Of a stretch of 35,167 nt of DNA, positions 7,413 to 15,929 are shown piece after piece. How positions within the stretch are numbered: position 1 is the stretch's first letter; each line of letters begins with the position of its first letter. The stretch comes from a virus, in the IMG/VR virus record IMGVR_UViG_3300046167_000498, positions 1 to 35,167 of that record; one strand, written 5' to 3'. The position numbers were made by a program, and so were the translations under genes. The notes under the pieces are model-generated. The model worked only from the letters and a program-made list of their open reading frames with translations. It made no database searches and was not told the DNA's origin.

Positions 7413-8558
7413 CTAACCGAGTAGTGTTGCTATGAAGTCTGGCTTCCAAGCTTTTACACCCCAAGCAACGGCAACTTCAATCATTGCCTTGCGATATCCT
7501 TTGTACATACGTACTTCGAATACCATCCCTGAGTGTGGGTCTTGCACTAAGATAGCGTCATCTGCAGTGTCACCGCCTTCTGGAACAGCAGGTGCCCTAA
7601 CAGCTAATTCTAACGCACGTCTGTGCATTGCAATGTTTGCTGTATATGAGTTTCCGACTGTGATAGCGGCATTGTCTGCAGCGGCTGAACGTAGTCCAGT
7701 GTTACCGATTGTGAATGAGCCACCAGATAGTGCAGTGTTAACGCAATACTTATTGCTGTCACCATTGATTGTAATGATGTCGCCTTTAAGGATTGTACCT
7801 GAGCCACCATCTGCAGCAATTGATGTATCGCCAATAGCTGAGCTAGCGTCGTTTACAAGATAGCTAGTGCCAGTGCCTTTAGTATGTGACTGCACTTGTG
7901 CGCTCTCACGCATTGCTAACCCTTGTAGGTCAAGTAATACACCTTGTCTTAGCAAATCACTAGAACCTGCGTCTGAAACGCTTTGTAGTGTAGCTAACTG
8001 ACGTAGGTTTGTACCTGCGACTGAGTTCATAATAAGTGAACACTGTCCGTCATTTGATGGCATACCATTATCAACTAAGATTTGACGTATTTCAGCTACG
8101 TCACCAAAGTTAGAACCGAATGGTGTAGTTCCTGCTGTACCAAATGCACGTGAAGCGTTCTTATAAGCTTCTGTTGCAAGGTCTACTTCAATCTCATTTG
8201 ATAGTGTACGCATTGCCTGTACGAGTTGGTCGCCATAAACAGTCTCAAAACCAATACCATTGTTAAGATGTCTTACATCTTCTCCAGTGTAAGGGATTTG
8301 CACTGCACGTGACTTAGAGATTGATAGTGTTTTGCTATCTACTGTTTGGTCTGTTCCTTCTGGAATAGTCATGCTCTCTGCTACGTCAACAGCTGATGCT
8401 TCACGTGTGAATGATGCTCGAACTGTATCGCCTTTAGCAACTCTCTCTGAGCCGTCTGCGTTGATTGTTGATGCAGGGATAAAGCCTACTAGCTCTCTAC
8501 CTACGACGTCTGCAGCCTTATATATATCAGCCGCCAAGTTTGTTAATACGTTAGCCAT
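7413..8558 (-). CDS. major capsid protein, P22 coat-like (HK97 fold)
   Basis: The 381-residue protein starts MANVLTNLAADIYKAADVVG and ends VAVAWGVKAWKPDFIATLLG, both typical of the P22 gene 5-type coat family. An IP.TGEDVR segment near residue 88 and QVQSHTKG...NDASSAIGDTSI in the middle fit the same family. Residues about 230-300 form a beta-rich insertion compatible with the accessory domain seen in that group. The ATG has a strong AGGAGG site. The scaffold gene lies immediately upstream and a terminator downstream. This is the most abundant virion protein expected. Confidence 0.92.
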   Translation of the reverse strand: MANVLTNLAADIYKAADVVGRELVGFIPASTINADGSERVAKGDTVRASFTREASAVDVAESMTIPEGTDQTVDSKTLSISKSRAVQIPYTGEDVRHLNNGIGFETVYGDQLVQAMRTLSNEIEVDLATEAYKNASRAFGTAGTTPFGSNFGDVAEIRQILVDNGMPSNDGQCSLIMNSVAGTNLRQLATLQSVSDAGSSDLLRQGVLLDLQGLAMRESAQVQSHTKGTGTSYLVNDASSAIGDTSIAADGGSGTILKGDIITINGDSNKYCVNTALSGGSFTIGNTGLRSAAADNAAITVGNSYTANIAMHRRALELAVRAPAVPEGGDTADDAILVQDPHSGMVFEVRMYKGYRKAMIEVAVAWGVKAWKPDFIATLLG

Positions 8559-8578
8559 TTGCGGCCTCCTATGTTAAA

Positions 8579-9244
8579 TTAATCGTTAGTTATTTTGCCG
8601 CCTGACTTGATATAATGCGCTCTTTGACCTTGTGACATGCCATCGAAGTCATTACGACTTATCTCTTTACCACGCTCGGCACTACCTTGCGCTCTTGTGG
8701 CACTGCCACCTGATGATTGTGAACCATCAACTAAAAAGGGATAATTAGTTTTTATAGAACCTGTTAAGTCCTCCAGTGTTGATACAGTTAATGCACCAGA
8801 CTGGTCTGTCACCCTTAGTTCGCCATCAACAATAGTAAGCCTCTGGCTTATCTGCTGCTGTAACAATTCTGCTCTGCCTGTGTCCTTAGTTAGTCCACTT
8901 GCAATCTTACCTGCTTCACCACTAATACGACTTCGCGTTATATCAGTGTTCATTTTCTCAATTGTCCCACGCAACGTATCGGCTTCTGCCTTTTGCGCTT
9001 CGAACAACTGCTTATAATCGTTCTCTGCCTGAGCCTTACTTTCGGCTTGGGCTTTTGCTTCGGCTTGAGCTTGCTCACGCTCCTGTTGCGCTCGCTTTTT
9101 CTCACCTAATAATTCGTCTACTTTAGACTTCAATCCTTTTGTTTCGTCGTCTAGCTTACTCTTTATAGCCTGATTTACCTTTTCGGACAAAGCATTTTTT
9201 ACATCGTCCTCTAGCTCAATTCCTTCAAATAGTTCATTAGTCAT
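8579..9244 (-). CDS. capsid scaffolding protein
   Basis: This 221-residue acidic and Gln/Ala/Lys-rich protein has a long predicted coiled coil at about residues 40-105 (GEKKRAQQEREQAQAEAKAQ and on). A flexible Ser/Gly region and a small basic C-terminal helix-turn segment follow (GKEISRNDFDGMSQGQRAHY IKSGG). That is the usual build of phage scaffolds, where the C-terminal segment binds coat protein. It sits directly before the capsid gene with a GGAGG ribosome site. No protease motif is present, so scaffold exit is probably without cleavage, as in P22. Confidence 0.88.
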   Translation of the reverse strand: MTNELFEGIELEDDVKNALSEKVNQAIKSKLDDETKGLKSKVDELLGEKKRAQQEREQAQAEAKAQAESKAQAENDYKQLFEAQKAEADTLRGTIEKMNTDITRSRISGEAGKIASGLTKDTGRAELLQQQISQRLTIVDGELRVTDQSGALTVSTLEDLTGSIKTNYPFLVDGSQSSGGSATRAQGSAERGKEISRNDFDGMSQGQRAHYIKSGGKITND

Positions 9245-9287
9245 GCTGTAACCTCCAGTTTGTTAGCATTATGTGGCTCTGCCACGA

Positions 9288-9479
9288 TTAGTATTCTACC
9301 CCAATAGTTTCTGGGTCTGTTTCTATATAAGGCACATTAGTATCAATTGCATCTAAAAACTCCTCTATAAACCACTCTTTTGGTTCTGACCAATTTGCTC
9401 CATATATTATTGGCTCATAGCCAAATTTATCTTTGTGCAATAAGACTGCTTCGTCATATGTTGTTTTTATATTTGCCAT
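9288..9479 (-). CDS. hypothetical acidic protein, 63 aa
   Basis: The gene has a strong ribosome site (GAGGAG before ATAAAATG) and lies between the minor head protein and the scaffold, so it is probably expressed with the head genes. The product, MANIKTTYDEAVLLHKDKFG onward, is acidic in its second half (EEFLDAIDTNVPYIETDPET). No family is recognised and there is no membrane segment. A capsid-assembly accessory role would fit the position but there is no direct evidence. Confidence 0.65.
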   Translation of the reverse strand: MANIKTTYDEAVLLHKDKFGYEPIIYGANWSEPKEWFIEEFLDAIDTNVPYIETDPETIGVEY

Positions 9480-9491
9480 TTTATCTCCTCA

Positions 9492-11414
9492 TCAATAATA
9501 TTTTAGATAGTCCTCTAATATGTCCTCAAATGCCTTAAATAAATTAGGGAACATTTTACGTGCCTTCCTTGCAGCAGGGGTATTGTTTTTATGTAATGCC
9601 CATAATTGTGCAAATACTTCTTTTTCTTTCATGCCTTTAATTCTAAAATACCTTACACCATGCCCACTATGTGTTCGACTATGGAACTGCCCTAAGCTCA
9701 TTGCGTCTAGTATGTCATCAATTGCGCCCCAACCATAACCAGTATACTCATCTCTTTTCTTAAATGTACGATAACCAGCACGCTGACTAGCAACTTCCTT
9801 CCATGTTTCTTTCTGCCAAGCTTTACCAAAAGCAGTTTTCTCACTTTTATTTTTCCAAAGTGCTTTACGGTCACTTTTAAATGCTTCTATAAATCGTTTA
9901 TCCATCATTGATACGTAGTATCTTGTGTCAAGGTTACTTATGCTATCATCTAGTTTATGTTTATCCATAAAGACTGTTTTATTTCTACTTAATATTCCCT
10001 TTTTGTAGCCAGCAATGCTTCTTTCTCTAGCTGCTCTCCCTATCATATCGTCAATAAAGTGACCATACTCATGCGTCATAACTGCCTTGCTTTTGTCTAA
10101 TGTCCCTTGTTTTATGTTAATTAAACTGTCATTACGATTATAAAAGCCACCCTTTTTACCTAAATTAAATGCCTTCAACTTAGGTGCTTTAGCCGCGACC
10201 TGTGCAGTCAATGTTGATAGGTTTGGTAATAACGCATTATACATATCTTTCTTTATCTTATCGTCTACACGTGTCTCCTCGAATAACTCTTTTAATACCT
10301 TCTCTATAGGCGTTGCTTTAGGTGTTACAACAGCTGCTTGTACTACTTGAGCTAATGGCACGCCTCCAGCGCCTCCAGTGCCACCCATGCTGCGCTCTAA
10401 TGCGCGTAATTGCGCTAAGCTTAATGGTCTGCCATTTGCATCAACAAACTTATCTAGTTTAACCTTACCTGACCTAAATATACTGGCTTTGCCCTTGCCT
10501 AACACTTCGTCCTGAAATGCTTTAGGCTGCGTCCTGAGCCACTTTGCATAATTTGTGTCGTCACTAACCAGCTTAGCCTTGTTATCAGCTCCTACGCTCG
10601 GCCTAGTGCCTTTAACGTCCCTTCCTAAGTTAAATTCTGGCTTTACTATATAACTTATAGTGCTTCTGCAGTTAAAGTGTGCTGGTGGCTTCGGGTTCTT
10701 CTTTAAGTCCTTAAATATCTTACCATCCAAGCCCATACAGATAAGACTGGTGAAGCTGTCCAGTGTGGCAACCCATTTGTAGTGGCTAATGACGTCGCTG
10801 TTCTCACGCATAGTAGTCGTCCTAGCTACTGTGCTAACGCGATTGATTATAGTCCTAGCTAATGTGGCTGCTTGTCTGCGCTGCGTCATACCTATTGCGA
10901 CAATTGCTTTGGTTATATTACTTGTTGTGCTTCCTTTTATAATGCCGTCGCGTATCTGCTGTATTATCTGCGTCTGTTTCTTAGTGTCAAAGTTCCTGAG
11001 TGCATTAGCTATTGTATAACCCTTGTTCGGCTCCAGCTGCATAACATCAGTAAACATTGCAGCCTCTAACAGCTGGGAACTGGGCAAGGTAAAATTGGCA
11101 TAGTTACCGACGTTCTGTCTTAGCAGCTCAGTGTTAAACTCTGCCTCATAGTTAGCAAAGTCTATTATCTCGCTATATAACTTAGCCTGATAGTCATCTG
11201 ACAGACGTGTCATGTAGTTCTGCATGTCTGTTAACTGTGCTGATAGTCGTGCTTGCGTGTATACTGTGTTGTCACCACGTCCTAGCTCACTGCTTATACC
11301 TCGTATCAGTCTCCTTATGTAAGCCTCAGCCTCACGCTCACGACCTTTTGCATATCGTTGCACGAATATCTGATGCCTTATAAATGCACTTTCTAGCGTA
11401 TCATTAACGCTCAT
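9492..11414 (-). CDS. minor head protein (Mu gpF-like) fused to zincin-type metallopeptidase domain
   Basis: The 640-residue protein has an N-terminal helical part (1-200), then a Mu F-like head-morphogenesis core around 190-260 with RTTTMRENSD, a Cys in SLICMGLDGKIF and PPAHFNCRSTI. A Gly/Ala-rich linker lies at about 342-365. The C-terminal part carries HEYGH at 448-452 (HExxH) and a GHGVRYF...KEVFAQLWAL segment in which Glu599 could be the third zinc ligand. The family core is known to be a minor capsid protein ejected or packaged with the head. The peptidase reading is inference from the motif pair. It follows the two small basic genes after portal. Confidence 0.82.
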   Translation of the reverse strand: MSVNDTLESAFIRHQIFVQRYAKGREREAEAYIRRLIRGISSELGRGDNTVYTQARLSAQLTDMQNYMTRLSDDYQAKLYSEIIDFANYEAEFNTELLRQNVGNYANFTLPSSQLLEAAMFTDVMQLEPNKGYTIANALRNFDTKKQTQIIQQIRDGIIKGSTTSNITKAIVAIGMTQRRQAATLARTIINRVSTVARTTTMRENSDVISHYKWVATLDSFTSLICMGLDGKIFKDLKKNPKPPAHFNCRSTISYIVKPEFNLGRDVKGTRPSVGADNKAKLVSDDTNYAKWLRTQPKAFQDEVLGKGKASIFRSGKVKLDKFVDANGRPLSLAQLRALERSMGGTGGAGGVPLAQVVQAAVVTPKATPIEKVLKELFEETRVDDKIKKDMYNALLPNLSTLTAQVAAKAPKLKAFNLGKKGGFYNRNDSLINIKQGTLDKSKAVMTHEYGHFIDDMIGRAARERSIAGYKKGILSRNKTVFMDKHKLDDSISNLDTRYYVSMMDKRFIEAFKSDRKALWKNKSEKTAFGKAWQKETWKEVASQRAGYRTFKKRDEYTGYGWGAIDDILDAMSLGQFHSRTHSGHGVRYFRIKGMKEKEVFAQLWALHKNNTPAARKARKMFPNLFKAFEDILEDYLKYY

Positions 11415-11417
11415 AAG

Positions 11418-11510
11418 CTATTTCTTTTTGTATTGCCTTGGCTTTGCTTTAGTCTTGCTTGGCTTTGCTTTAGCTTTATTAGCTGTCTTACTTTTGTTTT
11501 TATACGGCAT
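11418..11510 (-). CDS. very small Lys-rich protein, 30 aa
   Basis: An ATG at 11510, 7 nt after the stop of the preceding gene and preceded by GGTGAG, opens a 30-codon frame ending at TAG. About half of the residues are Lys or Arg (MPYKNKSKTANKAKAKPSKT then KAKPRQYKKK). Its stop is 4 nt before the minor head start, so it fits the packed operon. Basic mini-proteins of this sort could bind DNA or act in head assembly. The coding call rests on the tight spacing and composition; the function is unknown. Confidence 0.55.
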   Translation of the reverse strand: MPYKNKSKTANKAKAKPSKTKAKPRQYKKK

Positions 11511-11516
11511 AATTTC

Positions 11517-11789
11517 TCACCATTTTTCCTTCGCTGACCAGTATGCTGCGCTCATTTTACCTTTTGCTATGTTCTTAGCATGTCTTGCCTTAAAGCTTGC
11601 TCTACGTGCCTTAGATGCCTTGCTTTCACCCTTTCTAGCTGGTGAACCCTTAACACCTTGCTGTCCAAATCGTATTATCTTTTCCTTGCCACCTTCACAT
11701 GCTTTTACGACGTGTGATTTGGTTGCATGACTAGGTGTACGTTTCGGTGTGTTACACTTCATTTTAGACTTATCGATTTGCTTAGCCAT
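11517..11789 (-). CDS. conserved small basic phage protein, 90 aa
   Basis: The ATG at 11789 (MAKQIDKSKMKCNTPKRTPS) is preferred over an in-frame start at 11816 because it lies just past the portal stop with GGAG upstream. The protein is strongly basic, with the segment KSHVVKACEGGKEKIIRFGQ followed by QGVKGSPARKGESKASKARR and a C-terminal KGKMSAAYW. I have seen closely similar small proteins in marine phage genomes near portal or terminase genes, but I know no function. The FGQQGVKG and HAKNI..GKMSAAYW motifs look like structured contacts, perhaps with DNA or portal. Confidence 0.75.
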   Translation of the reverse strand: MAKQIDKSKMKCNTPKRTPSHATKSHVVKACEGGKEKIIRFGQQGVKGSPARKGESKASKARRASFKARHAKNIAKGKMSAAYWSAKEKW

Positions 11790-11793
11790 GTTT

Positions 11794-13188
11794 CTACTCC
11801 AGTGGTGACAAGTCACCTAGCTCATCACGCACATCATCTAGTGTGCGCTCTGCATCAATTAGGCCACCTGATTTAAGTCTGTCAAATATATCTTGGCTAC
11901 TAACTATCTGTCTGTCCAACAATGTCACTAGGCTCATTATTGTTTGTGGGTCAACGGACTTATCGTAAAACTCTCTATTGATTGTAAATACGCAGTCATC
12001 AGTTGGTGCACCCATATACTCACCACACCAATATATACATGTCTTAATAGCTGATGATAAGTTACCAACTATATCACCAAGCACGCTGTTCTCTGATGCA
12101 AAGCGTATTCTAGCCCCTTCAGCTGTCTCATTGCTTCCCCTGTCGGTTATTATACGCGCACCAATGGCAACCATTTGCTGCTCTTTAGCGTTCATAGCTT
12201 CCATGACAAGATTATTAGGGTTTGCTTGCAGTAGATTAGCACTACCAGTCTCGCCTAATACATGTCCAGCACGACTGCCTATCTTTATGCCCTCTGGGTT
12301 ATACTCGCTCCATTGCTCTTGTGTTAGGCTGTGCGTGATAAATAGCGTTGGTTGACCTGTAATAAAGCAACTCTCCTCATAATCAGCTGAGTTTCTGTAG
12401 TGCGCCATATTTACATCCGCTATATCTGATAGTGGTGCATCGTCAATTGTAGGGTCATTGTTTTGGCTGCCAACAAAAACAGCTGGAATATAATCAAATG
12501 TGCTGCCATCTGATTTACGTGGATAATACATTTCAGTGTAGGGTTTGTGGTCACGATATAACTGCTGGCTATAACCTTGGTCGTCCAGTCTCATAACCCT
12601 GTATTGCGTTTTGGTTTCGTGACTAAACTCATCACTGTTCTCTAGGTATGGCTCTGCCGTTACCACAAGTGTCAATACATTACGTCCAGCGACAACATCT
12701 GTTTTCCAGTTGATAACAGCTTCAGCTGCATAAGGCACGATAGATGCACGCATATCATATAGCTGCACTTCCTCTGCTGATAAGCCTTCGTCTGCAGTAG
12801 GATAATCAACCAGCAACATTGTTCTACCTGTTTCTAGTAAGTTACTCAGCTCATCTTTAGCTAATTGCTCCAGTGATAACCCATCACCTGTTGCGTCATC
12901 TATTAAGTATTGTAGGGCTTCTGGCAGCTCTACTATTGGTGCTTTCCTAAATGCTGCGCCAACTAATGCGTTCTTTGTTCGTCCTGTGTAGTTAGTAAAT
13001 ACCGCACGATTTATATATTGCTTGTATCTAACGCTATCAATTCCTCTAGGGTTTGTGTCTGCATCTGGGACTGGTAGATATTGTGCTTTCTTGTCTTTGA
13101 CTGCCACTGAGCCTCTCACTGCGTCACGTGTCTTTATCCAGACGTTTTTGTATAGGTCGTATGTTGGGTTAGTTGTATCGACTGGCAT
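11794..13188 (-). CDS. portal protein (DUF4055 family)
   Basis: The 464-residue protein begins MPVDTTNPTYDLYKNVWIKT and has the DUF4055 layout: RDAVRGSVAVKDK, the GRTKNALVGAAFRKAP segment near residue 70, ELSNLLETGRTMLLVDYP near 110-127 and NRGSNETAEGARIRFASENS-like sequence in the C-terminal third (TDRGSNETAEGARI). Portals form the dodecameric DNA channel at one capsid vertex. The gene follows the large terminase and precedes the basic small proteins and minor head gene, the standard order. The ATG has AGAGG upstream. Confidence 0.9.
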   Translation of the reverse strand: MPVDTTNPTYDLYKNVWIKTRDAVRGSVAVKDKKAQYLPVPDADTNPRGIDSVRYKQYINRAVFTNYTGRTKNALVGAAFRKAPIVELPEALQYLIDDATGDGLSLEQLAKDELSNLLETGRTMLLVDYPTADEGLSAEEVQLYDMRASIVPYAAEAVINWKTDVVAGRNVLTLVVTAEPYLENSDEFSHETKTQYRVMRLDDQGYSQQLYRDHKPYTEMYYPRKSDGSTFDYIPAVFVGSQNNDPTIDDAPLSDIADVNMAHYRNSADYEESCFITGQPTLFITHSLTQEQWSEYNPEGIKIGSRAGHVLGETGSANLLQANPNNLVMEAMNAKEQQMVAIGARIITDRGSNETAEGARIRFASENSVLGDIVGNLSSAIKTCIYWCGEYMGAPTDDCVFTINREFYDKSVDPQTIMSLVTLLDRQIVSSQDIFDRLKSGGLIDAERTLDDVRDELGDLSPLE

Positions 13189-13224
13189 AATGGAACCTCT
13201 TTTTCATTTGTTTAGCACAAATCG

Positions 13225-14454
13225 TTAATTAGTGAAAGTAAAGTCTACCTTAGCCACTGGTCTGACTATCGGGAACTCATATGCTATTGGATATGTTGTT
13301 GCATCGTTCTGATGGTCTGTGCCACTGGTCTTATCGGGTTCGCCGTTCTTGTATGCTTGCTGCTCTAAGCACTCAGCTGTTGTCGGGCAAGCACTATCAT
13401 TTATCTTAACAAACCCTTGGTCAAACGCTCTGTTAGCTGCCATCACCCTGTCACGCACTCTGGGATTGCTTGGCTTAGCACGTATAACAAACCCTGCTTG
13501 CTGCAGTAAGCTTATATCACTAACGCTTGCGTTGTTAGTGCTGCGTCCTCTGCCTGATGCGTCTGGATACATATATATCTTATGGTCATTGTACTTTGAT
13601 TTAATGATATCAATCATATCTGGCGTGTCATACATATCAACCAGCTCATCAACAGCGTGCCATGTCTTGCCCCTCAGCACGTAAATGGTGGCTGCTTGCT
13701 TAGTTACGTTAAAGTCACAACCAATAAACAATGGCTCTCTATCAGTAACAACCTCATGCGACCTACATGCAGCTCTGTCATAGCTGTTGTAAACTGTCCC
13801 TGAGTTAAGATTAACAAACTGTCCTTCTAGGTATGCTGCAAGCAGCTGTGGTGAATAAGTCTCACGTAATCTATCTATGTAATCAGCTGGCAGGTTCTTT
13901 GCATTGCTCGACGTTGGTGCAGTGATTAGCTCATAGCTTGGACTAGGGTTCTTTTTCCAGCGTTCGTATACAAAGCCAAAGCCCTCTGGTGTTGTTCCAA
14001 CTGCAACTGTATTGATGCCTGTTGGCAATTTCTGTCGGTTACGTGCTATAATCTGCTCCCAACATCGCTGAGCCTTTAATTTTGGCAAAGTGTCTAACTC
14101 ATCTACATAGGAATGGCTACACTCGTATCCCACTATGCGCTCTGGTCTATCTAATGTCCTAAATATAATTCTCTTACCTAATACTTCAATGAAGTTACCT
14201 TGTGCATTTAACCTGTAAGGTATATTGCAGCTGCTAAGCAATTCACGCCAGCGTGGGTAGCAAATATCCCTAATTAATTGGTATGTTGGCATGTAGAAAG
14301 CTTGGTCTAATCCATCAGTGATAAGCATACGCAAGCACCTAAGCATAAGGCCATGTGTTTTACCTGCACCAAAGCCAGCGACCATACAAACGAAAGGACT
14401 ATTGCTTTCTATAAATGCTTTCTGTGGTTCTGATGCTGACGTTTCTAATATCAT
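13225..14454 (-). CDS. terL: terminase large subunit
   Basis: The 409-residue packaging motor shows a Walker A GFGAGKT at 27-33, Walker B ending in D118-E119 (SYVDEL), the coupling motif GTTPEG at 153-158, and an RNase H-like nuclease with candidate metal ligands D247 (GCDF), D298 (PDAS) and D384 (HQNDA). It therefore has both ATPase and DNA-cleaving activity. The start overlaps the small subunit stop as ATGA. The length is in the normal range. A headful mode would fit the circular permutation suggested by the window ends, but the sequence does not prove the packaging type. Confidence 0.95.
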   Translation of the reverse strand: MILETSASEPQKAFIESNSPFVCMVAGFGAGKTHGLMLRCLRMLITDGLDQAFYMPTYQLIRDICYPRWRELLSSCNIPYRLNAQGNFIEVLGKRIIFRTLDRPERIVGYECSHSYVDELDTLPKLKAQRCWEQIIARNRQKLPTGINTVAVGTTPEGFGFVYERWKKNPSPSYELITAPTSSNAKNLPADYIDRLRETYSPQLLAAYLEGQFVNLNSGTVYNSYDRAACRSHEVVTDREPLFIGCDFNVTKQAATIYVLRGKTWHAVDELVDMYDTPDMIDIIKSKYNDHKIYMYPDASGRGRSTNNASVSDISLLQQAGFVIRAKPSNPRVRDRVMAANRAFDQGFVKINDSACPTTAECLEQQAYKNGEPDKTSGTDHQNDATTYPIAYEFPIVRPVAKVDFTFTN

Positions 14455-14846
14455 TCACTTAAGTCTGTCTCATTGTCCTGACTGACAACCCTAAATCCTG
14501 TAAGCTTAACCTCTGCTTGTACTTCTTGTGCGCCATCTGTTTGACCTAACCAGTTACGACCTAACCACTTAAGCAATACTGGATTGCCTTCCATCGCTAC
14601 CTTATACTGCTTTCTACGCAAGTTCACTAAACCCTCAGCCCGATTAAGCCTAAAATACTCCGTAAATCCATAGCCTAATTCACGCTTTAATCCGTTATTC
14701 AATGTATCATAATCCATACCTAGTATTGACGCACATTCCTCGCCAGTACTTTGCAAACCACATAAGTTAGACAACACTTTGTAATCTATAACCTTATAAG
14801 GTCGACCACTACGCTTTGGTTGGTTTTTCGGTTTTGGCTTTGTCAT
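14451..14846 (-). CDS. terS: terminase small subunit
   Basis: The 131-residue protein lies directly before the large terminase with an ATGA overlap. It has a basic N-terminus (KPKPKNQPKRSGRPYK), an HTH-like helical part around residues 20-55 (EECASILGMDYDTLNNGLKR) and a segment VNLRRKQYKVAMEGNPVLLKWLG RNWLGQ, which is typical of small terminases (GN..MLIWLGKQWLGQ). It would recognise the packaging start and recruit TerL. The ATG at 14846 is preferred to the TTG one codon earlier. Its first 38 nt overlap the DUF5664 gene. Confidence 0.88.
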   Translation of the reverse strand: MTKPKPKNQPKRSGRPYKVIDYKVLSNLCGLQSTGEECASILGMDYDTLNNGLKRELGYGFTEYFRLNRAEGLVNLRRKQYKVAMEGNPVLLKWLGRNWLGQTDGAQEVQAEVKLTGFRVVSQDNETDLSE

Positions 14847-15129
14847 CAATTATTGCTCTCTCATTTATAAACATTAGCGACGTAATAGCTGCGCTTATAT
14901 GGCTATAACCTGTCTCATCGTCGTATCTTTCACCTCTGGCATGTGCATTGAGATGTCTTAACGCAGCTGCCATATAGCGTTTCTTATATCCTTCAACATA
15001 TAGCCAGTTGTTATCGTCATATTTTCTCGCTCCAATACGTAATACATGACTTATCTCAAGCATTGTATGTGGTGGCAATAGGTCAAATCTAGCTTTGTCA
15101 CTATCATATTTTCTGCCTATAGATTTCAT
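14809..15129 (-). CDS. DUF5664 / dATP-dGTP diphosphohydrolase-like (MazG-like) protein
   Basis: The 106 residues match the DUF5664 pattern: KYDSDKARFDLLPP near the N-terminus, IGARKYDDNNW, then RYMAAALRHLNAHARGERYD DETGYSH with conserved Arg, His and Asp residues, and SHISAAITSLMF. This family has been named dATP/dGTP diphosphohydrolase N-terminal domain and is related to the MazG-type dNTP pyrophosphohydrolases. It would trim the dNTP pool during infection. No PurZ or DatZ partner is found here, so a base-modification pathway is not indicated. Substrate is inference. It sits between a GcrA-like gene and terS. Confidence 0.75.
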   Translation of the reverse strand: MKSIGRKYDSDKARFDLLPPHTMLEISHVLRIGARKYDDNNWLYVEGYKKRYMAAALRHLNAHARGERYDDETGYSHISAAITSLMFINERAIIDDKAKTEKPTKA

Positions 15130-15138
15130 GTTAATCTT

Positions 15139-15720
15139 TCATTCTTTTATAATAACTACGGTAAACTTGCAATCATCTATCATATTAAGTGCCTGAGTGT
15201 AAGTACCCCGCCAGCTATATGACTTTTGTTGTGTAATCGTCTTGCCTGACATATGCAAGTAACCAGCCATATGTTTTAGCCTGTAACCTTCACCAACCTT
15301 AGCAAACTTACCATCTGTAACTCTATAGTCATCTCTCTTAACTCTACGTTGTTTGTCTCTGGGCTTGAACCTGTCTGGTGCATATTCTCTCATCTTAGCA
15401 AATGTCTTTTCTGACATATTCAATGACCTATAGATATCTTTGATGTAGCACTGACCTTCCCATAATTTTACTGCTGCGTTGATTTGATTGATATCGGCAT
15501 AGCGTTTGTAGCGATTTCGCTGTATTGCCTTTTTGCGTGTTACAAGCTTTTTCTTGGTGCGTCTGGGCAGTCCATTAGTTCTGTTTCTATGCGCGTGTAA
15601 TTGTAAGCTGGCATAAGTTACACCAAGTCTTTCTGCAATATGTATTGTCTGTAAATCTGTAGCCCACAACTCAACTGCAAGCTCGTGCTTACTAGCTGTC
15701 CATGTGCGCTTCTTAGGCAT
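15139..15720 (-). CDS. GcrA-like multi-HTH DNA-binding protein
   Basis: The 193-residue basic protein has repeated helix-turn-helix units: one at about 9-45 (ELAVELWATDLQTIHIAERL then GVTYASLQLHAHRNR), similar in pattern to the GcrA N-terminus. A second lies at about 78-112 (INAAVKLWEGQCYIKDIYRS then LNMSEKTFAKMR), and a third, looser one near 150-165. GcrA is a methylation-sensitive transcription factor of Alphaproteobacteria. A phage homologue could act on late transcription or host cell-cycle promoters. A structural or terminase-like role is also possible from the position three genes before terL. The start overlaps the previous stop as TAATG. Confidence 0.65.
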   Translation of the reverse strand: MPKKRTWTASKHELAVELWATDLQTIHIAERLGVTYASLQLHAHRNRTNGLPRRTKKKLVTRKKAIQRNRYKRYADINQINAAVKLWEGQCYIKDIYRSLNMSEKTFAKMREYAPDRFKPRDKQRRVKRDDYRVTDGKFAKVGEGYRLKHMAGYLHMSGKTITQQKSYSWRGTYTQALNMIDDCKFTVVIIKE

Positions 15721-15929
15721 TACTTCTTATTAGGATATAGCAGCTCATCTAACAATGTATCTTCATTAGTTATATATGCACTTATGGTTACATATGTTCT
15801 ATCGCCAGATGTAGTTGCAGCAGCTACCGAAAAACAACCAGACAAATAACTGCCATCGTTTAACATAACCACTGCATCGCCTTTTGATATTTCTACGCAA
15901 TCAATGTATCTGCGTACCTCTTTAGTCAT
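15720..15929 (-). CDS. hypothetical protein, 69 aa
   Basis: The frame starts at ATG 15929 (MTKEVRRYIDCVEISKGDAV) rather than the TTG one codon earlier, and overlaps the end of the HTH gene by 8 nt and the next gene by one base. The product looks like a small beta-type protein: VEISKGDAVVMLNDGSYLSG then CFSVAAATTSGDRTYVTISA. No family is recognised. Location between two DNA-binding proteins suggests it belongs to the same regulatory cluster. Confidence 0.7.
   Translation of the reverse strand: MTKEVRRYIDCVEISKGDAVVMLNDGSYLSGCFSVAAATTSGDRTYVTISAYITNEDTLLDELLYPNKK

Noticed and set aside
13206-13222. Inverted repeat ATTTGT-TTAGC-ACAAAT between portal and terL
   Set aside because: AT-rich 6-bp stem with no T tract on the leftward side; too weak to call a terminator.
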